A stretch of 64,000 bases of DNA from Legionellaceae bacterium. Its GTDB lineage: Bacteria > Pseudomonadota > Gammaproteobacteria > Legionellales > Legionellaceae. The stretch covers positions 62,001 to 126,000 of the forward strand of contig JAGOTG010000004.1 in the NCBI GenBank assembly GCA_018061965.1, read 5' to 3'. The notes under the pieces were generated by a model that was not told where the DNA came from, did not search any database, and saw nothing but the letters and a program-made list of their open reading frames with translations. Positions within the stretch are counted from its first letter, which is position 1, and the number at the start of each line of letters is the position of its first letter. The position numbers and the translations under genes are program-made. Shown piece by piece: positions 37,787 to 47,291 of the stretch.

Positions 37787-39153
37787 GAGAAGGCTTTGAC
37801 CAAAACCTGAGCCAAACCAGTGTACTGCTCAGGGGTAAGATGGAGTAAACGTTGTTTGGCATCTTCGGGAATGTTTAATTGCTGAATGAACTCAGTTAAA
37901 CGCGCTTGATCAATGCCATGCCCGCGGGTCAAATCTTTGACTTGTTCATAGGCATTAGGAATATGATAACGCCGCATGACCGTTTGGATGGCTTCGGCAA
38001 TCACATTCCAATTTGCATCCAAATCTGCTTGCAACGCGGGTTGATTGATTTGCAGTTTGTCATTGCCTTGGGCAATAGCGTGATACGCTATAAGTGCGTA
38101 TGAAAAAGCCACGCCTAAATTACGCATGACGGTAGAATCGGATAAATCACGTTGTAGACGCGAGCGTGGCAGTTTGTCTGCAAAATGATTAAATAAGGCA
38201 TTCGACAACCCCAAATTGCCTTCAGCATTTTCAAAATCAATCGGATTGACTTTGTGTGGCATCGTAGAGGATCCGACTTCTTCTGCAATGGTTTTTTGCT
38301 TAAAGTAGCCCAAAGAAATGTACTGCCAGATATCACATGCGTAATCCAGCAGAATAGTATTAATGCGGATCATCAAATGCGACACTTCAGCGACGCCATC
38401 ATGCGGCTCGATTTGCGTCGTATAAGGGCTGAAGGACAGACCCAATGACGTAATAAATTGCGTGCAATGTTTTCGCCAATCAATCTCGGGATACGCAATG
38501 ATATGTGCATTATAATTGCCTACCGCCCCATTAAATTTTGCAGCAATAAGAATTTCGACTAATTGCTGCAAAGGGCGCTTTAAGCGCGCAGCATAGTTGA
38601 TTAGTTCTTTCCCAATGGTTGTGGGGGTAGCGGGTTGACCATGAGTGCGGGCTAACATAGGTAAATCACCATGTTGTTTGCCTAATAGCGTGATACCGCC
38701 GACAATTTCTGCCAAAGTAGGTTGAATGACGTTGGCAATGGCTTCTTTAATCATCAACGCGTAGGCGACATTATTGATGTCTTCAGACGTACACGCAAAA
38801 TGAATAAATGGGATCAAATCATGCACCAGCACGGATTGCTCTAATTTTTCTCTCAAATAATATTCGATCGCTTTGACGTCATGATTCGTTTGTTTTTCAA
38901 ACGCTTTGACTTTCATGGCTTCATGCTCATCAAATTGTTTGAGAATATTGTTTAAAAATGCGCGCGACGCATCATCCAAAGCAGGGACTTCAGGAATATT
39001 TTTATTTGCAGCCAAAGATTCCAACCAGCGAATCTCAACCATGAGTCGGTAATAAATGAGAGCGTATTCACTAAAAAAAGAACTGAGTGCCATTGTTTTT
39101 TTCAAATAACGGCCGTCAATCGGGCAGATTGCATTAAGTGCGGAAAGAGTCAT
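37783..39153 (-). CDS. purB: Adenylosuccinate lyase
   Basis: PurB splits adenylosuccinate and SAICAR in purine synthesis. I start at ATG 39153 (MTLSALNAICPIDGRY), which matches the E. coli opening; the frame extends to 39291 but upstream residues look non-native. The 456-residue product has PIDGRY, TSEDINNVAYALM, ARTHGQPATPTTIGKE and the fumarase-superfamily signature GSSTMPHKVNPIDFENAEGN. It is the first gene of the purB-nadB-nadA unit, linked by an ATGA overlap. A hypothetical large gene is divergent from it. Confidence 0.95.
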   Translation of the reverse strand: MTLSALNAICPIDGRYLKKTMALSSFFSEYALIYYRLMVEIRWLESLAANKNIPEVPALDDASRAFLNNILKQFDEHEAMKVKAFEKQTNHDVKAIEYYLREKLEQSVLVHDLIPFIHFACTSEDINNVAYALMIKEAIANVIQPTLAEIVGGITLLGKQHGDLPMLARTHGQPATPTTIGKELINYAARLKRPLQQLVEILIAAKFNGAVGNYNAHIIAYPEIDWRKHCTQFITSLGLSFSPYTTQIEPHDGVAEVSHLMIRINTILLDYACDIWQYISLGYFKQKTIAEEVGSSTMPHKVNPIDFENAEGNLGLSNALFNHFADKLPRSRLQRDLSDSTVMRNLGVAFSYALIAYHAIAQGNDKLQINQPALQADLDANWNVIAEAIQTVMRRYHIPNAYEQVKDLTRGHGIDQARLTEFIQQLNIPEDAKQRLLHLTPEQYTGLAQVLVKAFS

Positions 39154-39261
39154 AGATGCGTCTCGTTTACTTTGCATGAAAATGTGTGCAATTTTAACAG
39201 GACTTAGGAAAAACGTCGAATGCTTCTGGTGGAAATATTGATTTTTTATTAAGCACTTGTG

Positions 39262-39270
39262 TGATATAAT
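39262..39270 (+). promoter_or_regulatory. Extended -10 promoter of the protease-like gene
   Basis: TGATATAAT is a consensus TATAAT with an upstream TGN extension. No good -35 at correct spacing is visible. Transcription would start near 39277, followed by AAGGTG and ATG 39300. Confidence 0.5.
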
Positions 39271-39299
39271 GGTCATGTGGTGAATGAGCAAGGTGTCTT

Positions 39300-40856
39300 A
39301 TGCAAGCAAATATCGATCCGCAACTGAATTCTCGCTATAAATCAGAGCAAATGCGCAAGGTTTTGGCTGCCTCTTTACGCCTATTTCCCCGTACTTTTAT
39401 TACCAATGGAGGCGTGCGGAGCCCTTATTTTTATGAAAGTGAGCATGCTATTGTTTTCCCGCCTTGTTCCGATACAGAAGGCACGGGTATGGAAACTATT
39501 ACGCAAGTCTTGGCACAAGCCAAACCGCATTTAGTAGATCATCCTTCCAAATGCTTTTTATTTCCATTAGCCGAAGAGCGTGGTGCATTCTTATCTTGGG
39601 GACCATCGCGTAAGCATTGGGTCACCTTACATTATGATCCCAGTACCCAAATCGCTACGGTAATTGATTCTAGGCCAACGCTGGTATCTTATTGGTATAT
39701 TTGTCAGCCTATTCAAGATTTTTTAAATGCGGGGTTGAAGGCGCTTGATTTGCCTCATCCTGTCAAAAAATTGAATGTTGTCTATCAAGGGATTCAACAT
39801 GATGATATACGCTGTGGACCTTGGACTGCGGCAAATATTGAAGGGTTGGCATGCGGTCGTTCATTAGAAACACAATTGACTTATTTTACGGCACAAGACA
39901 GCGAGAGGATCGTTCAACATCATATTGATCGGCTATATTATAACAAATCTCAGCCTTATCGGTCTCTGAGGGATGTACCGTCGAGTGACGCCATTACAGT
40001 TGAGGACGAGGATGACTATGCGCTGGTTTCATTGTCTAATGTCGCTGCTGTTACGCCTCCTCATTTAAGCGGGGAGACTTCTCGTGAACGGTCAGAGATT
40101 TCCAATGAAGAAGATCTTGAACAACAAGCGCTCATTAATTTTGATAGTGACACGGATGACGACGATGCCATCAGCGAAGATCTACCAGGGTCTATGGAGA
40201 GTTTAGTCGCGTCTGCTCAGGACGTTGTAACGATGGTCCCGCCACAAGAGACTGATCACACAGTACAACTTGCTGAGAGACGTAGAGTGCTCGAAACAGT
40301 GCATTCTGAGCTCAGTCACTCGTTTGCTTCTGGCGCAGTTAATACGATCACGCCATCTAGTAGTAGCTCAGCACAAATTTTTACGTCTTCTATCGAGACT
40401 GTTCGGATTGAAAATCCGGGTTTACACTCTGATTTGCAGTTAAATGTTGACTCTGAGAGTTCGGCGCCGCCGCAGACTATGTTGCAACTTAATCCAGGGA
40501 TATCTGGTTCAATGGTTACGGAAAAACCAATGATTCGAGGTATACCGCAAAAATGGGCCCATGGTGGCAACACGCCGCCATCTTCTAGTTTCCACTTGCA
40601 ATTTATGTATGGGTTAATGCTGTTGGGTGGCCTATCTTTGATGATTGCTTTAGTACTCTGTGTCCCAAGCATTGCAAGTAGTATGGTTGTGACCATGGCG
40701 TTGGGCTCAGCAACGTCTAAAGTTGCGTTCGGTGCTGGCGTGGTGTCTGGACTGTCATTCGTAACTTGTGGCTTACTTTTTTATTCATATCCCAAACCAG
40801 TAGTCGATAAATCAATTGTGAATGATTTATTGCAGAAGGGTATGGATATAGTTTGA
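39300..40856 (+). CDS. Probable clan CE (Ulp1-like) cysteine protease with C-terminal membrane anchor
   Basis: The 518-residue protein has the order of catalytic residues of clan CE proteases, which act on ubiquitin, SUMO or NEDD8 or acetylate hosts. His106 is followed by tryptophan (RKHWVTLHYD), Asp123 lies in VIDSRP, Gln166 in QGIQHDD, and Cys172 in DIRCGPW. The six-residue gap from Gln to Cys matches Ulp1-type enzymes. Residues 210-420 are acidic, serine-rich and probably disordered. Two hydrophobic segments near residues 436-500 would anchor the protein with the protease domain on one side. The extended -10 promoter and AAGGTG before ATG 39300 support a single-gene unit. Host-directed deubiquitinase activity is inference. 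Confidence 0.7.
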   Translation: MQANIDPQLNSRYKSEQMRKVLAASLRLFPRTFITNGGVRSPYFYESEHAIVFPPCSDTEGTGMETITQVLAQAKPHLVDHPSKCFLFPLAEERGAFLSWGPSRKHWVTLHYDPSTQIATVIDSRPTLVSYWYICQPIQDFLNAGLKALDLPHPVKKLNVVYQGIQHDDIRCGPWTAANIEGLACGRSLETQLTYFTAQDSERIVQHHIDRLYYNKSQPYRSLRDVPSSDAITVEDEDDYALVSLSNVAAVTPPHLSGETSRERSEISNEEDLEQQALINFDSDTDDDDAISEDLPGSMESLVASAQDVVTMVPPQETDHTVQLAERRRVLETVHSELSHSFASGAVNTITPSSSSSAQIFTSSIETVRIENPGLHSDLQLNVDSESSAPPQTMLQLNPGISGSMVTEKPMIRGIPQKWAHGGNTPPSSSFHLQFMYGLMLLGGLSLMIALVLCVPSIASSMVVTMALGSATSKVAFGAGVVSGLSFVTCGLLFYSYPKPVVDKSIVNDLLQKGMDIV

Positions 40857-40942
40857 AAATATGAGGCCACTGCATTTTTTTGTTTGCTTTTAAATCACAA
40901 TCCGGTGTAATAGGATTATTTTCTTTAATGAGGACAAACACT

Positions 40943-41494
40943 GTGTCTAGAATTAATTCGTTTTTCAAGGATCTAAAAGTGCAGTACGGGGATGCAGTTG
41001 AGTATATCAATCGCCAATTTATTACCGATGAGCATGAATTGTTTTGCTCAGATGCCGAAATTAATTTTATGCTAATGATTATCGGAAAATTACGAATAGA
41101 GTACGGAAAAGATTATCAATTTACACAAGCAGCCATAGAGGAAGCCTTAAAAGGCGGTCATTTTAAATTTCATGACAATGGTGGTTTATATGAAGAATTG
41201 GTCGCCAATTTTCAACAAACGCTAAAAAATCGTTGGTCATCTCATGATTCTTGTGCACCACAATACTCTTTTTCTGGTCCGGTGATTAGTGAAGTATTAA
41301 TGGGTGTGTCTGTGGATGCGGACGGTAATAGAAGAACCTGGATACAATTTGAAAAACATAATATGAGAACCATAGTTGGACTCATTATGCATTTAATTGA
41401 TTATCTACACTATAAATTAATTGGAAAAAATATTGGTCCTTATGGTACATCAGAGTATACCGAAAATAAGCCATTCGTCATTCGGCCGCTCTGA
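40943..41494 (+). CDS. Hypothetical protein of a Legionellales-type family
   Basis: I take GTG 40943 as the start because TGAGGA lies eight bases upstream; the frame is open to TTG 40880, and ATG 40928 is another option. The product is 183 residues (MSRINSFFKDLKVQYG...). I cannot name a function. The C-terminal third (TWIQFEKHN, HLIDYLHYKLIGKNIGPYG) resembles, in my memory, hypothetical proteins found repeatedly in Legionella and Coxiella. No signal peptide or membrane segment is present. It follows the protease-like gene by 86 bases, so cotranscription is possible. Confidence 0.65.
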   Translation: MSRINSFFKDLKVQYGDAVEYINRQFITDEHELFCSDAEINFMLMIIGKLRIEYGKDYQFTQAAIEEALKGGHFKFHDNGGLYEELVANFQQTLKNRWSSHDSCAPQYSFSGPVISEVLMGVSVDADGNRRTWIQFEKHNMRTIVGLIMHLIDYLHYKLIGKNIGPYGTSEYTENKPFVIRPL

Positions 41495-41607
41495 TTTAAT
41501 GCTATTGGCTGTAACCTTGTTTTACCCGTATTCAGAGAAAACATACGACTTGATCTGTAGGTGCAGATTTATTAGAATTTGCGGTTTTTGCTTTCAAGGT
41601 AAATAAT

Positions 41608-42024
41608 ATGATTCGTAATCTCAGTATTTTGTTTTGTCTTCTTATATTATCAGGTTGTTCTGTATATCGCGCAGCGCAAAATGATGGTATAGCCGTATCC
41701 GATATCAAGCATTGTGACACTAAGATCTGTTTTGTATCTCATGGAATGAAAGCTATTGACCACCATATGGAAAAAAACGGCCATTACGTAGAAATATACC
41801 GTGCAGTTGCCAGAAAATCAGGATTTAATTATGTGCGATCCGCTGGTCATGCTGCTTTAGATGTTGCGACCATCGGTCTTTGGGAAATCGCAGCTACCCC
41901 AATTGAAGGCGCCTTATCTAACAACAGAGGCTATATCATCGCAAAAGTTACTTATGCAAACAAAGACTGTAACAAAATTTTAAGTGTAGAAACTTTTGAT
42001 GCTAAAGGTAAACGAGTTAAATAA
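41608..42024 (+). CDS. Small lipoprotein
   Basis: A 138-residue protein with a lipoprotein signal peptide: MIRNLSILFCLLILSGC, lipobox LSGC, cysteine 17. The mature part includes the segment HAALDVATIGLWEIAATPIEG, a pattern I recall from small uncharacterised gammaproteobacterial lipoproteins, plus three further cysteines. AAGGTAA lies just upstream of the ATG. It is probably processed by signal peptidase II and placed in the outer membrane, since the residue after the cysteine is serine rather than aspartate. The function is unknown. Confidence 0.75.
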   Translation: MIRNLSILFCLLILSGCSVYRAAQNDGIAVSDIKHCDTKICFVSHGMKAIDHHMEKNGHYVEIYRAVARKSGFNYVRSAGHAALDVATIGLWEIAATPIEGALSNNRGYIIAKVTYANKDCNKILSVETFDAKGKRVK

Positions 42025-42173
42025 GTAGCTTTCTTCATACCTTAATTAAATAGGTGAATGTCTGCCCACACGTATTCTCGCGCTGGGTGGCCACCTTAGT
42101 TTTACGCAAAGAGAATAGTCGTGCTAGAGTGAGTTTTACTCATTCACTTCCATTAAAAAGGATTTGCGCGACT

Positions 42174-42533
42174 ATGTACCCACTTACTTTACACACTATT
42201 CTATTATTCATCCAACACGGCATTTCTTTATGCGGCGCGCTGGTTATTTCAGCCGGAGTCATTACAGCACTTATAAAGTATCTAGTGTATGCAGTGGGAC
42301 ATCGGCCAATACAAAAAATGGATATCAATCAAATTCGTTTGAATTTGGGACTGGTGCTAGCACTCGGATTAGAGTTCATTATTGCAGCAGATTTAATTGG
42401 CACCACCACGGCTCCTGATTATTATTCTGTTGGCATCGTAGCTGCCATTGTTTTGATTCGTTCGGTGTTGAGTTATACCTTGGATCGCGAAATTAACGGG
42501 ATTAGAAAAATGGAAAAAGCCAAACGAGATTAG
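42174..42533 (+). CDS. DUF1622-like small membrane protein
   Basis: A 119-residue protein with three hydrophobic helices and a short basic tail (REINGIRKMEKAKRD). I start at ATG 42174 because the residues in front of it look non-native; the frame is open to 42054. AGGA lies about 11 bases upstream, which is distant. The NQIRLNLGLVLALGLEFIIAAD segment is typical of the DUF1622 inner-membrane family. No function is known. It stands alone between a lipoprotein gene and ppsA. Confidence 0.75.
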   Translation: MYPLTLHTILLFIQHGISLCGALVISAGVITALIKYLVYAVGHRPIQKMDINQIRLNLGLVLALGLEFIIAADLIGTTTAPDYYSVGIVAAIVLIRSVLSYTLDREINGIRKMEKAKRD

Positions 42534-42642
42534 ACGAGGCTATATTTTCAGCATATGTTCAATGGTGGCTGTAGGTTCTAGCTTTCTAAACGTCTAAAAA
42601 ATCAGTACAATGGAGCATCACTATCTTGTTTAGAGGTTTGGA

Positions 42643-45036
42643 ATGCCGGCTTGTGTGAATACCATTCAATTTCAGGAAGTAGGATTGCAGGATATCCACC
42701 AAGTTGGGGGTAAAAATGCTTCGTTAGGCGAGATGATTCGGAATTTGTCTGCAGCCGATATTTTGGTTCCGGCAGGTTTTGCCACTACAGCGGATGCATT
42801 CAGAGTATTTCTAGCGCAACAAGATCTGGACAAAAAAATCTATCAAGCTTTAGAGCAATTGGATGTCGAAGATGTTCAGGAATTGGCTAAAGTTGGCAAG
42901 ATGATTCGCCAATGGATTGTTGCAACCCCGTTTGTCAGCGAGTTCGAAACTGATGTACGCACCGCGTACGCAACCTTAGAAAAAAATATTGGGCATAAAG
43001 ATTTTTCGGTAGCGGTACGCTCTTCTGCGACGGCCGAAGATTTGCCTGATGCCTCCTTTGCTGGGCAACAAGAAACCTTTTTGAATGTGAGCGGTTTGGA
43101 TGAGATTTTCAAAGCGATTAAAGAAGTGTTTGCTTCTCTTTTCAATGATCGAGCGATTGCCTATCGTGTCCATCAAGGCTTTGATCATCGTGGCATTGCT
43201 TTATCAGCAGGGATCCAACAGATGGTGCGCTCGGATTTGGCAGCCAGTGGTGTGATGTTTACAGTCGACACCGAAACAGGATTTGATCAAGTCGTGTTGA
43301 TTACTTCTGCATATGGTTTGGGCGAAATGGTGGTGCAAGGGGCAGTAAACCCTGATGAATTTTATGTCTATAAACCCGCGCTCAAAGCAGGCAATGCAGC
43401 ATTAATTCGTCGAAATTTAGGGTCCAAAGCGTTGAAGATGATTTATTGTCAACAAGATGCGGTGAAAACTGAGAAAGTCCCTGTGGAGCAACAACGTCAA
43501 TTTTCTTTGACCACGCCAGAGGTGGAGGCGTTGGCTCATCAAGCCGTGATGATTGAAACCCACTATGAGCGTCCCATGGATATTGAATGGGCGAAAGATG
43601 GCGTGGATGGCCGTTTGTATATTTTGCAAGCACGTCCAGAAACGGTGACCAGTCGTGCGCCGCAACAAATTTTAGAACGTTACCATTTAAAGCAACGCGG
43701 AACAGTCTTAGCAGAAGGGCGCAGTATTGGTCAAAAAATTGGGCAAGGACGGGTACGCGTGATTCGCAATCTGCAAGAGCTTCACCGAGTAGAAGCAGGC
43801 GATGTTTTGGTCTCTGATATGACTGATCCAGATTGGGAACCAGTGATGAAGCGTGCGGCTGCGGTAATCACGAATCGTGGAGGGCGGACTTGTCATGCGG
43901 CTATTATTGCACGTGAATTAGGGATTCCAGCCGTGGTAGGGTGTGGGAATGCGACGGAAGCATTACACGATGGCGCGTTGGTTACGGTCAGTTGCGCAGA
44001 AGGTGAAACGGGCTTTGTTTATGCGGATAACTTGCCATTTGAGCGGCTTTCCCTGAATATGGAAACGATGCCCACGTTGCCAGTCAAAATTATGTTGAAT
44101 GTCGGAAATCCGGAGCGTGCGTTTGCTTTTCAAGCCATACCGAATGCAGGAGTGGGTTTGGCGCGTTTAGAGTTTTTGATTTCTAATACCATTGGAATTC
44201 ATCCGCAAGCGTTGCTCAATTATGACAGTTTAGAAGATCAGCAGTTAAAGCAAGTAATCACAGAAAAAATTGCTGCGTATGCCTCGCCAGTAGAATATTA
44301 TGTCGAACGTTTGAAAGAGGGGATTGCCACGATTGCGGCAGCTTTTGCACCTCAGCCAGTGATTGTGCGCTTGTCCGACTTTAAAACCAACGAATATGCC
44401 AATTTGATTGGTGGTAAATTGTATGAACCTTTGGAAGAAAATCCCATGCTGGGATTTCGTGGCGCATCTCGTTATGTCTCTAAGCAATTTATGGCGTGTT
44501 TTGCCTTAGAGTGCCGTGCTGTGAAGCGAGTGCGAGAAGATATGGGCCTCACGAATGTAGAAATCATGATCCCGTTTGTGCGGACTGTCTCAGAAGCCAA
44601 AGCAGTGATTGAGCTGCTGGCAGAAGAAGGTTTGGTGCGCGGAGAGCATGGTTTGCGGATCATTATGATGTGTGAAATTCCAGCCAATGCGTTATTGGCG
44701 CAGGAATTTTTACATTATTTTGATGGGTTTTCGATAGGTTCCAACGATTTAACCCAATTAACCTTAGGGATTGATCGGGACTCTGCTTTGATTGCAGCGC
44801 AATTTGACGAACGTGATGCCGCCGTGAAAGCTTTATTACATATGGCTATTTCTGCGTGTAAAGCACAAGGAAAATATATTGGAATTTGTGGACAAGGTCC
44901 TTCGGATCATCCGGATTTTGCCCAATGGTTGATGCAAGAGGGCATTGATAGTTTGTCTTTAAATCCTGATTCTGTTTTAGATACCTGTATTTTTTTAGGT
45001 AAAATGGTCGCCGGTAATAAGGTGGTTACTTCATAA
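42643..45036 (+). CDS. ppsA: Phosphoenolpyruvate synthase
   Basis: PpsA converts pyruvate and ATP to phosphoenolpyruvate, AMP and phosphate, the entry to gluconeogenesis from pyruvate. The 797-residue protein has an ATP-grasp domain ([31 protein letters not shown]), the swivelling domain with catalytic histidine in [12 protein letters not shown], and the C-terminal barrel with FRGASRYVS and [11 protein letters not shown]. Length matches E. coli (792). GAGG lies eight bases before ATG 42643. Its stop codon overlaps the ATG of the antiporter gene by one base, which starts a run of tightly packed genes to murG. Confidence 0.96.
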   Translation: MPACVNTIQFQEVGLQDIHQVGGKNASLGEMIRNLSAADILVPAGFATTADAFRVFLAQQDLDKKIYQALEQLDVEDVQELAKVGKMIRQWIVATPFVSEFETDVRTAYATLEKNIGHKDFSVAVRSSATAEDLPDASFAGQQETFLNVSGLDEIFKAIKEVFASLFNDRAIAYRVHQGFDHRGIALSAGIQQMVRSDLAASGVMFTVDTETGFDQVVLITSAYGLGEMVVQGAVNPDEFYVYKPALKAGNAALIRRNLGSKALKMIYCQQDAVKTEKVPVEQQRQFSLTTPEVEALAHQAVMIETHYERPMDIEWAKDGVDGRLYILQARPETVTSRAPQQILERYHLKQRGTVLAEGRSIGQKIGQGRVRVIRNLQELHRVEAGDVLVSDMTDPDWEPVMKRAAAVITNRGGRTCHAAIIARELGIPAVVGCGNATEALHDGALVTVSCAEGETGFVYADNLPFERLSLNMETMPTLPVKIMLNVGNPERAFAFQAIPNAGVGLARLEFLISNTIGIHPQALLNYDSLEDQQLKQVITEKIAAYASPVEYYVERLKEGIATIAAAFAPQPVIVRLSDFKTNEYANLIGGKLYEPLEENPMLGFRGASRYVSKQFMACFALECRAVKRVREDMGLTNVEIMIPFVRTVSEAKAVIELLAEEGLVRGEHGLRIIMMCEIPANALLAQEFLHYFDGFSIGSNDLTQLTLGIDRDSALIAAQFDERDAAVKALLHMAISACKAQGKYIGICGQGPSDHPDFAQWLMQEGIDSLSLNPDSVLDTCIFLGKMVAGNKVVTS

Positions 45037-46469
45037 TGAAACGCATGCTTGGGATTGGATTGCTGTTAGTTTTTTTTTCCTCGTATGCCTGGGCTACCTC
45101 ACCTATGTCACATAGTGATCCGAGTAGTGCCATCATTTTTTGGGGAACGATCCTCCTGTCTTTTGGTATTTTAGGACGTTATATTGCCAAAAGTTTAGGC
45201 CAACCTGGTGTCTTGGGTGAGCTGTTAATGGGCGTGGTGGTTGGCAATGTTTGCTATGCGTACCATGTTCAGTTGATAGTGATTCTACGCGATAGTGCTG
45301 CCGTGTTTTCCGTGATTCAACAGATGTTACAGGGTATGTCATTAAAGCATGCTGTGCACCAATTGATCCCTGATGCCGCGTATGCCAAGCAAGTGTTGGC
45401 TGCAATGTCTGGTCAGAATGGTCAGCAATGGATTGCAGTGACGTTTGTAGTAGATGCTTTATCACGCTACGGGGTTATTTTTTTATTATTTATGGTGGGA
45501 TTGGAAAGTTCACTCCACGATTTGAAAAAAACCGGTAAAGAATCAACCCTAGTGGCTGTGATTGGAGTTATTGCGCCGATTATTTTGGGATTATTGGTTA
45601 CTCGATGGATGCTTCCTGACGCGCCGTTTAGTACGGCGTTATTTGTTGCGGCAACTTTATCGGCGACCAGTGTAGGCATTACGGCGCGTGTGCTCCATGA
45701 TATGAAGAAACTTAATACCCGTGAAGCAAAAACCATTATGGGTGCTGCAATGTTGGATGATGTTTTGGGTTTGGTCATTTTAGCCATTGTGAGCAGTATG
45801 GTTTTAGTAGGCTCAGTGAATCCTGTGATGATTACACGCATTGTGTTTATGGCATTGATCTTCTTTCCTGCGTCACTCTGGTTGGGTCCAAAATTATTGC
45901 ACCGTATGGTCGCTTGGATTAGTTTCGTCGATCCCTGGGAAGCAAAATTATTAACCAGTTTTATTTTTATCATGGGTTTTTCTTGGTTAGCGACCTTAGT
46001 GAACATGTCGACCATCATTGGCGCTTTTATAGCAGGTATTATTTTACACGAAGGTTTTTTCGAGACGCGCGAACGCGAAGTGAAAAATCCTTTAAGTATT
46101 CGCAATTTGCTAGCTCCTTTTGAAGCAGTGTTTGCACCTTTGTTTTTTGTGCTTATTGGAGTCCAAGTACGGTTAGAAACGTTTTTGGACAAACAAGTAC
46201 TGTTATTTTCGTTGTGTTTATTGGTTGTTGCGATTATAGGAAAATTATTGAGTGGGCTTGGCGGCAATCGAAATGACGATCGATGGTTGATAGGAATTGG
46301 GATGATTCCGCGCGGTGAGGTGGGCCTAGTGTTTGCATCGGTAGGAAAGAGTCTCCATATTATTCCAGATTCTTTGTTTTCCGCGATGGTTGTGATGGTC
46401 GTGGTGACGACTTTTATTACTCCGGTATGGATGAAAATGCAGTATCAGAGAAACGGTCGTAGGTGTTAG
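45036..46469 (+). CDS. Monovalent cation:proton antiporter (CPA2/Kef-like)
   Basis: A 477-residue polytopic inner-membrane protein of the Na+/H+ or K+/H+ exchanger type. It has a possible signal anchor at the N-terminus ([20 protein letters not shown]), then about 11 hydrophobic helices. LGQPGVLGELLMGVVVGN and the MLDDVLGLVILAI segment carry conserved aspartates, which bind ions in CPA2 antiporters. GGNRNDDRWLIGIGMIPRGE, near the C-terminus, is also typical. There is no TrkA-N domain. The gene overlaps ppsA by one base and precedes nadC, so a mixed operon is likely. Ion specificity is not visible. Confidence 0.85.
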   Translation: MKRMLGIGLLLVFFSSYAWATSPMSHSDPSSAIIFWGTILLSFGILGRYIAKSLGQPGVLGELLMGVVVGNVCYAYHVQLIVILRDSAAVFSVIQQMLQGMSLKHAVHQLIPDAAYAKQVLAAMSGQNGQQWIAVTFVVDALSRYGVIFLLFMVGLESSLHDLKKTGKESTLVAVIGVIAPIILGLLVTRWMLPDAPFSTALFVAATLSATSVGITARVLHDMKKLNTREAKTIMGAAMLDDVLGLVILAIVSSMVLVGSVNPVMITRIVFMALIFFPASLWLGPKLLHRMVAWISFVDPWEAKLLTSFIFIMGFSWLATLVNMSTIIGAFIAGIILHEGFFETREREVKNPLSIRNLLAPFEAVFAPLFFVLIGVQVRLETFLDKQVLLFSLCLLVVAIIGKLLSGLGGNRNDDRWLIGIGMIPRGEVGLVFASVGKSLHIIPDSLFSAMVVMVVVTTFITPVWMKMQYQRNGRRC

Positions 46470-46471
46470 TG

Positions 46472-47290
46472 ATGAGTATTTTAGACGACGTGCAATCTGC
46501 TTTGGCTGAAGATATTGGCACCGGTGATATTAGTGCTGCATTATTATCCAGCACACAAATGATCCAAGCGGTGATCATCACTCGTGAAGCCATGCTGGTC
46601 TGTGGTCAAAACTGGGTGAATGAAGTATTTAAACAAATTGATGACAGAGTACAGTGCCAATGGTTGGTAACTGAAGGAGCTTGGTTGCCAGGCCCAACTA
46701 GCTTATGTCGGGTCACAGGGCCCGCGCGCGCGATTTTATCCGGTGAAAGGTCTGCTTTGAATTTCTTGCAAACCCTATCAGGGACAGCGACACAAACGCA
46801 TGCTTTTCTTCAAGCACTCAAAGGAACTACGACTCGTCTTTTAGATACCCGAAAAACGTTGCCAGGGTTGCGTGCTGCACAAAAATATGCGGTTGCTTGT
46901 GCGGGTGGGATGAATCATCGTATGGGGTTGTATGATGCTTTTCTCATCAAAGAAAATCATATTGCCGCTTGTGGTTCCATTCAAGCGGCAATTAGGATGG
47001 CACGTCAGGCACATCCGCAGGTTTTTTTGGAAGTAGAAGTTCAAAATATCTTGGAATTACGTGAGGCTTTGGCGTGTAAACCTGATCGAATTTTATTAGA
47101 TAATTTCGACTTACCTACTATTGCAGACGCTGTGGTGATTAATCAGCCAAAAATCTGTGATTTGGAAGTTTCGGGCAGTGTCGATCTAACGACTATTAGA
47201 GCATTGGCTGAGACGGGTGTCGATTATATTTCAGTCGGGGCATTGACCAAGTCAGTGCGCGCAATCGATTTAAGTTTATTGGTAGAATAG
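46472..47290 (+). CDS. nadC: Nicotinate-nucleotide pyrophosphorylase (quinolinate phosphoribosyltransferase)
   Basis: NadC converts quinolinate and PRPP to nicotinate mononucleotide, completing the step after NadA. I start at ATG 46472 because AGG lies eight bases upstream; a GTG at 46463 is possible. The 272-residue protein has LAEDIGTGDISAALL, then SGERSALNFLQTLSGTAT, DTRKTLPGLRAAQKYAV, GGMNHRMGLYDAFLIKENH and EVEVQNILELREAL, all standard. The stop codon lies one base before the murG ATG. nadA and nadB are about 9 kb away on the other strand, so the pathway genes are split. Confidence 0.95.
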   Translation: MSILDDVQSALAEDIGTGDISAALLSSTQMIQAVIITREAMLVCGQNWVNEVFKQIDDRVQCQWLVTEGAWLPGPTSLCRVTGPARAILSGERSALNFLQTLSGTATQTHAFLQALKGTTTRLLDTRKTLPGLRAAQKYAVACAGGMNHRMGLYDAFLIKENHIAACGSIQAAIRMARQAHPQVFLEVEVQNILELREALACKPDRILLDNFDLPTIADAVVINQPKICDLEVSGSVDLTTIRALAETGVDYISVGALTKSVRAIDLSLLVE

Positions 47291-47291
47291 T

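Noticed and set aside
45467..46267. Long antisense ORF (266 codons) within the antiporter gene
   Set aside because: Its composition (asparagine, threonine, lysine rich) is what the reverse complement of a membrane-protein gene gives, and the sense gene is well supported.
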